The translations under genes and the position numbers were made by a program. Of a stretch of DNA of 64,000 nt, positions 57,780-64,000 are shown one piece after another. Source of the stretch: Proteles cristata cristata. Its lineage: Eukaryota > Chordata > Mammalia > Carnivora > Hyaenidae. The stretch is taken from the NCBI GenBank assembly GCA_017311185.1, contig JAESUZ010005169.1, forward strand, positions 2,234,501-2,298,500, written 5' to 3'. Each line of letters opens with the position of its first letter. Position 1 is the stretch's first letter. The notes below the pieces were generated by a model. It saw nothing but the letters and a program-made list of their open reading frames with translations, ran no database searches and was not told the DNA's origin.

Positions 57780-58001
57780 GGGTGCCTGGGTGGCTTAGTC
57801 AGTTAAGCGTCCAACTTTCGCTCAGGTCACGATCTTGCGGTTCGTGGGTTCGAGCCCCGCGTCGGGCTCTGTGCTGACTGCCAGCTCAGAGTCTGGAGCC
57901 TGTTTCAGAGTCTGTGACTCCCTCTCTCTCTGACCCTCCCCTGCTCACGCTGTATCTCTCTCTCCTAGAAATAAATAAAACATTAAAAAAAAAAAGAAAA
58001 A
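57780..58001 (+). mobile_element. Young full-length SINEC_Fc
   Basis: The head is GGGTGCCTGGGTGGC, box A TGGCTTAGTCAG and box B GGTTCGAGCCCC. The body is CTGACTGCCAGCTCAGAGTC and the tail CTAGAAATAAATAAAAC with an A/G-rich end. A perfect 21-bp TSD lies at 57759-57779 and 58002-58022, the longest in the window. Confidence 0.97.
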
Positions 58002-58254
58002 GAAAGCTCTGAGGTAAAGGCAAGAGACATACGGCACAGGCATGAAGCTAGTGCTAATGAGTACTGTGGGTTGGGTTATTTAGTGGCAAAAAGGCCTACA
58101 TGCATTAGCCCCCAAAGATCTCTCTGCCTCCAGTGATGGTGGTTCAAAGTGACCTGGCTCTAAGACAGAGAAGCAGCACAAACCATCTACACAGCCCTTG
58201 AACCAGGTGGCAAAGCACATAATGAATTATGGTACTATGCATAAATATGCCAGG

Positions 58255-58350
58255 TTAGAGGGCCAGGGAAGTCTAATCTTCATCTAATTGGTGTCTCTGG
58301 GGGATATAATACAGAAAATGGACAAGTGATGGTAAAAAAGATAAGGACTA
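58255..58350 (+). mobile_element. Possible old L1 fragment
   Basis: GGAAGTCTAATCTTCATCTA, ATTGGTGTCTCTGGGGGATA and ACAGAAAATGGACAAG resemble the L1 segment with the conserved 'CATCTAATTGG.GTC' stretch. It has the same orientation as the relic at 57030 and could belong to it. Confidence 0.45.
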
Positions 58351-58479
58351 AATATATTTAGAATTGAGGAATGATGTCAAATATCAATACTTTACTTTGT
58401 GGTTTATATTCTTTGTCTTGCTAAAATATTGTTTTCTTTACCAAGAGGTCTTATTCATATAGTCTTGTATTTACTTCTA

Positions 58480-58985
58480 CCCATTTTAAGACTTGAATTT
58501 TTACATTTATGTCTTTAAGCTATAGCTATAAATTTTTGTGTATGATAGGAGGTAATATCTAATTTCATTTTTTCCTATGAGATACCCTTTCCTAGGCATT
58601 ATACTTGAATAGTCCATTTTGTCCCAAGTGACCCTCCTTGTCATCTATGTTACATATTAAGTTCCTTCCTATAAATATGTACTGGGTTTTTTTTTTCTGA
58701 ATTCTCAATCTTCCTTTGGATTAATTTTCTATCCCTATCAATTCCACATGTATGATTACCACATTGCCATAATCATATTTGGTAGAGTAACTACTTCCAA
58801 GTTGTTTTTCTTCAAATTTAACATAATGGTGGCCCTTACTTCCACATACATTTTAGAATCAAATTCTAGATCTAGGCTCAAGTTGTAGATCTATTTGGGA
58901 TTTCCATGAATTTTTTAGGGAAAATAATAATTTATCATTTTTGTTATAAACTTATGATGCAAATTTTCTACTAAAAAGTGAAAAT
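58480..58985 (-). mobile_element. Old L1 ORF2 segment, minus strand
   Basis: Antisense features: TAATATCTAATTTCATTTTT, AATAGTCCATTTTGTCCC, TTTTCTATCCCTATCAATTC, ATTTGGTAGAGTAACTACTT and GTAGATCTATTTGGGATTTC, in the usual order of antisense late ORF2. No open frame survives. Confidence 0.6.
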
Positions 58986-59039
58986 ACAATTCATTAACTA
59001 GGAAATACCAAATGTATAATACATATTACCCACAAAAAG

Positions 59040-59580
59040 ATTAGTTTCTAGATGATGTCAAGACTATTTACAAATCAATAAAATAAAGGCACGTGCATGG
59101 GAAAATGAGCAAAATGTGTGAAGTGAAAATTCAAAAAGAAGAAACTGGAAGAGCCAATAAAAAAGAAAAGCTTATTAAAGCCCACTAATAAACAAAGAAG
59201 TTAATATTAAGACCCTGAGAGATACCATTCACACCTATCAGGTTGACAATAATATAAAAATATGGTAATGTAAAATGATGGTAAGTAGGTGTGGTGGTAA
59301 TTTAAATTGAAAACATTTTAAAGAGCAATTTGGAATTATCTAGTAAATGTCAACTCCTGGGTATCATCTAGAGAAACTGTTGTATAAGAAAACATTGATA
59401 AGAATATTCATAGCAGCAGTATTGTTACAGAAGAATAATTATATATACAATACTGTTCCTCTAAAGGAGAATGGAAAAATAAACTGTGAGGCTTTCAGAA
59501 TTGACTATAGTAAGCATTAGACCTATACATGTCAAAATGAGTGATTCACACAAATATATTGTTATGCTAAAAATCTGCAA
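59040..59580 (+). mobile_element. Old L1 3' segment, plus strand
   Basis: GATACCATTCACACCTATCA, GAGCAATTTGGAATTATCTA, TAAATGTCAACTCCTGGGTA and GAATATTCATAGCAGCAGTA occur in sense L1 3'-end order. It faces the opposite way to the ORF2 segment just to its left. Confidence 0.6.
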
Positions 59581-59585
59581 ACTAG

Positions 59586-59757
59586 GCGCACCTGAGCGGT
59601 TCAGTTGGTTAAGCTTCTGACTTTGGCTCCGGTCGGTCATGATCTCATGGTTTGTATGTTTGAGCCCCGCGTTGGGATCTGTGCTGACAGCTAGCTCAGA
59701 GCCTGGAGCCTCCTTCAGATTCTGTCTCTCCCTCTCTCTGTGACCCTCCTCTGCTCA
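59586..59757 (+). mobile_element. Carnivore SINE lacking its 3' tail
   Basis: The head GCGCACCTGAGCGGTTCAG, body GGGATCTGTGCTGACAGC and GAGCCTGGAGCCTCC are present. The match stops after GACCCTCCTCTGCTCAG, where the (TC)n run and A-rich tail should follow. No TSD is visible, so the 3' end was probably deleted after insertion. Confidence 0.9.
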
Positions 59758-60681
59758 GTAGTAGAGACAGTAGTTGGTATTGATTACCTTAATTAACTGA
59801 AACCCATGGGCACTTGGTACTAATATTCAAAGCTCTTGAATATAATGAAATTTATTTAAATTATCTGAACATAATTTTAAATAAATAAATAAAAAGATAT
59901 TTTCACTGTCATGCATGTATCTTTTATGAATGTAGAATGCAAAAATGTATACACATAGCTTCCAGGAGATTATAACATGTTTACTTTATAAATAACATAA
60001 ATGTTTTATAAACAGCTGATTAATCCTTTTCTACAAATTATTCTCTTCTTTCCTTAAGCTACTCATTGTTTTTTTTTTCCTCATCCTTTGGTGTCCTCTT
60101 GGTCCTTTAACTAACATGCAATGAATTTTCTGTCATTTCTGCATCATTTACACATTAACTTCCTTGTCAGCCTCATCACACTCTTTTGACACATTTGCAT
60201 TAATAATGTTGCCTATGAGAGAAGAAGGAGTATCTATCACTTTTTCAAGAATTTATGCTAACTTGGGTTAAGAATTTATTTTATTCCATTAAGCAGTTCA
60301 TCAGTCACAATACCCTGACATGCTTTTCTAAAAACTAAACTTCATGCTCCCAATTGGAACATCTCCCAATCCCTAGTCATTAACACTGCAAAATTTCACT
60401 TAATGAGTAGGAAATGCACAGAAGTGGCATGAAGTGTTCTTGGGGCACAAACATTGTTGCATACCTTTAGCTTTGAGACTAGCTTAATACAGGAAATAAC
60501 AGGGATAGAAGACCAAGTCAAACCTCACAACAAGGAAACAACCAGCCAAATCCAGAATGTGGGACATTCTACAGACACATAGCAGCAATAAATATCATTT
60601 AAAAAAGGGCAGAGTTTCTTGAAATTTTTGAGATTTAATATTCAAATGCAATGGGCACCTATGTTACGTTTGGTTTAAAAT
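59758..60681. other. Unassigned AT-rich DNA
   Basis: Nothing recognised. Confidence 0.45.
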
Positions 60682-60693
60682 AAATAAAATGTT

Positions 60694-60911
60694 AAGGATG
60701 CCTGGGTGGCTCAGTCAATTAAGTGTCCAACTCTTGATTTAGGGTCAGGTCATGATGTCACAGTTGGTGAGATTGAGTGCCATTTCCGGTCCTGGGCTGA
60801 CAATGTGGAGCCTGCTTGGGATTCTCTATCGCACTCTCTCTCTGTGTACTCATGTGTGCATTCTCTCTCTCTCAAAATAAATAAACACACTTCAATAAAA
60901 TTAACAAAATA
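60694..60911 (+). mobile_element. Carnivore tRNA-Lys SINE
   Basis: The head is GGATGCCTGGGTGGCTCAG, followed by a diverged body (GGCTGACAATGTGGAGCCTG), a CT-rich segment and an AAAATAAATAAACAC tail with AAAT units. A perfect 12-bp TSD (AAATAAAATGTT) lies at 60682-60693 and 60912-60923. The AT-rich flank lowers its weight. Confidence 0.93.
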
Positions 60912-60923
60912 AAATAAAATGTT

Positions 60924-62249
60924 GGGGAAAAATCACTGAAGCAATCAGGAAAAGGAAAATATGGACTGGATATTAAATGATAGAGATATTTTTATTTATT
61001 TTGTGAAGTGAATAATGTAGTTATTAAAAGTACTGATATTACCAAGAGACAACACTAAAGTACATACAAATGTGTGAACTGCTTTAAGCCCTTACTAAAT
61101 TAGTTCCGAGTCTTTCAGTTAATCCTATCATCCGGACATTTTATTATTTCATTGCAAGTTTAAAATATTATTTGGATTCCCTTAGGATACAGCATAGTGC
61201 TATATGCCTAGAAGACATTGAAAAACATTTAAATGAATACATGTGAGAAACAATTTTGAATATTGGTAAATAAAAGATTTGTTTTTTAAACAACTTATAT
61301 AATACATATTGAGTAATAATATACATGTAAAATATATGCAATATAAAATTAAAATATACAGTAATATCTATTTATGACCATTGCTTATAATATACATACT
61401 CCTATATTTGCCAATATATGTGTGTATATATGTATATATGTATGTATTTTTATATGTAAAACTTTAAAAGCATAGGAATAATGACATTCTCAGTACCAGA
61501 AGTCCTCATTATATGAAACTTAATTTTATCTAAATGCATATTTTGCACACAAAATGTAGTAGTTAGGCAAGTATCATCAAAATGGAATAACGTTGTTAGC
61601 CTAACAATAAAGCTTTTAGATTTTTAAATATATTCTGATAAGCTATATTTCTAAATATGACATATGTACTATGCTCCATGGGCAAAAATCATAGCTAGCC
61701 TATTACAAACTTAAGGTGAAGAGCTAAATATGGTTTGTGCTGGTCATTTACTATTGTTTGGAAGCCCAGAGCCCATTTGTATTTTAGAATGTAATTCTGC
61801 AAATGTGATTCTCACATTCCCTTCGTTAGCCTGCACTCTGTTAGACAATGCTAATGGCAGGCAGGAAGGGGTGACTATAGCACAGGCGAAAGCAAAGGGA
61901 CTTCCTTCTGGCTTTGTTACTTTGCTGTTCCAGCAGCACACAACAAGGTGCTCTAGCCTGCAGTTTCTTTCTGCACTCACCTCCCAGGTCTGCCATGTCT
62001 TCTGAGCAAATTAGGGTACCAAGCACACTGCAGGCTCCCTGTTCACTGGCCATGCATTTCCTGTGGGTCCAAGTACCAGTCCTGTTCTTTCCTCAGAGGC
62101 CTGAGCACCTCTTAGGCTTTGCTCCATTTTACCACCGCCCCCCACCCCCACCCCCCCACCCAACATCAAAGCACAGTATTAATGGATCTCCATCTTGCTG
62201 TCTCTGGGTTTAGTTAATTTCATCCTTTTTTCTTTCTTTCTTTCCTTCC
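60924..62249. other. AT-rich then GC-richer unassigned DNA
   Basis: A weak MIR-like minus-strand match lies near 61075-61150. Positions about 61735-62215 turn markedly GC-richer, with a C-rich patch at 62136-62160. Four overlapping frames of 70-99 codons on both strands (61730-62213) fit a GC-rich patch with few stops more than a gene. Confidence 0.4.
61415..61457. repeat. Imperfect (TATG)n/(TA)n repeat
   Basis: TATATGTGTGTATATATG-type units alternate with TGTATG. Confidence 0.85.
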
Positions 62250-62472
62250 TTTTTTTTTAAGGTTTTATTTATTTGTAGGAGAGAGAGAGAGAGAGACAGC
62301 GTGAGCAGGGGAGGGTCAGAGAGAGAGGGAGTCACAGACTGAAACAGGCTCCAGGCTCTGAGCTGGCAGTCAGCACAGAGCCGGATGCAGGGCCCAAACC
62401 CACGAACCGTGAGATCATGACCTAAGTGAAAGTCGGACTCTTAACCAACTGACTAAGCCACCCAGGCGCCCC
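62250..62472 (-). mobile_element. Carnivore tRNA-Lys SINE, minus strand, recent-looking
   Basis: A T-run and TTTATTTATTTG tail complement, (GA)n, AGCAGGGGAGGGTCAGAG, GAGCTGGCAGTCAGCACAG and the head complement GCCACCCAGGCGCCCC are present. A (CTTT)n patch at 62228-62258 lies at the tail side. The TSD is not clear. An extra ACCAACTGACTAAG in the head region is a minor variant. Confidence 0.93.
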
Positions 62473-62878
62473 GAGATTGTGGCTTTCTGAAGGTGGAAAT
62501 TTCTAGGGTACTTCAGAGTTCTTTTTCTGTTCTTTAAAAATTCCAGTATCAGAGTAAACATATACTCTTTATTTGAAACATTTAATACATTTTCCTAACT
62601 AGACCCAAATGAAACCCATTCCAACATGGGGGTCTTAGCACATATTGAAATCTTCTATTTTATCAGATTATTTTTCAAGTGATCAAAGGAATACAATACG
62701 GGCATAGGATGAGTGGCAAATACTGTTTGCTCCAAATCAAGGAAATAGTCTGTAAGATTTTTATGCCTTAAAAAGACTGAAGAAAGGACTAAAAGCAGTA
62801 TGAACTTCTTGGGCTGACTCAGGAGACTCTGAATGTGAAGGAAATGCTTTCCAGTGTAATTCCTATAATATCACATAA
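62473..62878. other. Unassigned non-coding DNA
   Basis: Nothing recognised. Confidence 0.4.
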
Positions 62879-63100
62879 TAGAGGTCAACAAACTGCGGCT
62901 GGTGTGACAAATGTGTCTGTTGTCTGCCTTTGCAAATAAAGCCGCATTGAAACATAGTTGCACTTACTGGTTTAAGTACTCTTAGTGGCTGCTTTTGCAC
63001 TATAAAGGTTGAGGTAAATGACCTCTGCCATATGAATGACCTTACCACGTGAAAACCTAAAATATTCGGTATTTAGCCCTTTATAGAAAAAGTTTGCAAA
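62879..63100 (+). mobile_element. Charlie-type hAT MITE (MER58-like)
   Basis: GAGGTCAACAAACTGCGGC, TGCAAATAAAGCCGCATTGA, AACATAGTTGCACTTACTGG, GTGGCTGCTTTTGCACTATA and TTTATAGAAAAAGTTTGCAA occur in consensus order. It is a third clear member of this group. Confidence 0.8.
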
Positions 63101-64000
63101 TATACCTAATTCCAGATCCAAGGGTAAATATGGTATCATACGTACTAAAAAAAGTTTAACCCCAACATTAATTCCAAATATTAGACCAGGAATAAGAATT
63201 CACACAGATAAGACGTGACGTTATTTCATTCACTATGGGTTTCCTTTAAGGCCCAGAGGCAGAAGGCTGAACATTAAAGGGAGAAGTACTTCCATAAGTA
63301 CCTTCAATGGGAAAGGTCGTGATATTTAGAGAAGGAAGGTATCACTAAAATTAAAAAATAAATAAAATAAATAATAAAACTAGGTTACCATAGAAAATAA
63401 AAGAAACACTTTAGCCTCTAGAGATACCACAGATACGAGAGAGTGCACAGACAATTGAAGATTTAAATTGGCAAATTGAGACTAAACTTTTTCCATCGTG
63501 CCTGTCATGAAAGATTTAAACAACTCAATGCAATCTCTAAGAGAATTTCCAATCATGTGAAAAGTAGCCATCCATCTGTAAGAATAAGAAAGCATTAGTT
63601 CGCTGGGCATATGTATAGAGTTAGCAGCTGAAGAAAGGGGACCAGTCTTTGAACTCTATACTCATACTTCTTAGAAATAGATCTACAGTGTAAAAGGCTA
63701 AAACTATATGGTGCTTTTAGTTTACATTCTCAGTGTAATTCAGGAGGGGAATATATACAGAACAACAGAATACACAGTTATGGAAAGGCAATACTCAGTG
63801 AGGGAAAATAGATTCACAGGGAATGGTTGCACTGTGTAAAAATCCAGTGGAGGCAGTGACAGCAGATCACAAATTTCAGGAAACTCAATCAATCAATTAG
63901 AGGCATTCACCTAGAATTTAGATAGAAAGGATCCAAAGAAGAGAAAGAGGAAGGATAAATCAGAGAGGTCTTTGGCCGTAACTGAACCTGGAATTCCAGG
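63101..64000. other. Unassigned non-coding DNA to the window end
   Basis: It contains an (AAAT)n patch (63353-63380). No transposon or coding frame was recognised. Confidence 0.45.

Overview
This window reads as non-coding nuclear DNA from a cat-family carnivore. The main evidence is about 31 copies of the tRNA-Lys-derived carnivore SINE. Several are young and near-identical (head GGGGCGCCTGGGTGGC, body CTGACTGCCAGCTCAGAGCC, tail CTAGAAATAAATAAA), the form known from felids as SINEC_Fc. The rest of the repeat content (L1, L2, MIR, hAT-Charlie MITEs, an MaLR LTR) is typical of placental mammals. The DNA is AT-rich and I saw no CpG island.

I found no protein-coding gene, exon, tRNA, rRNA, CRISPR array or bacterial-type feature. 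No open frame exceeds about 142 codons, and the longest ones fall on microsatellites, L1 3' sequence or an LTR-like segment. The window is best described as intergenic or deep-intronic. The sequence alone cannot say which.

Layout. 0-9 kb: ten SINEs, a 186-base pure homopurine microsatellite and a 28-bp tandem duplication. 9-15.5 kb: an unassigned low-repeat stretch, a TSD-flanked carnivore L1 3' end, an old L1-like 3' UTR split by a SINE, a solo MaLR LTR with an expanded (GT)n, and a MER20 split by a SINE. 15.5-25 kb: scattered SINEs, MIRs, MER20/MER5A and a Charlie-type MITE. 25-33 kb: an old L1 3' end interrupted by a SINE whose internal promoter B-box region is triplicated, a GA-expanded SINE, a MIR split by a SINE, and an 80-base alternating purine-pyrimidine tract. 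33-39 kb: MIRs, then antisense L1 ORF2 carrying a 143-base pyrimidine array. 39-53 kb: SINE-poor and AT-rich, with two perfect recent tandem duplications, an LTR-like segment with a TATA box, an old L1 3' end and a long L2 relic. 53-64 kb: a second LTR-like region with a nested SINE, MIRs, a long CA/CG alternating tract, an L1 remnant whose parts face opposite ways, and more SINEs.

No gene system was recognised. The points most worth a second look are the B-box-triplicated SINE, the paired perfect tandem duplications near 45 kb, the non-B-DNA-prone arrays, the opposed L1 segments near 58.5-59.6 kb and the two LTR-like segments. Repeat family names come from memory of consensus sequences, not from a database search. 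Boundaries are exact where a target-site duplication (TSD) is cited and approximate otherwise.
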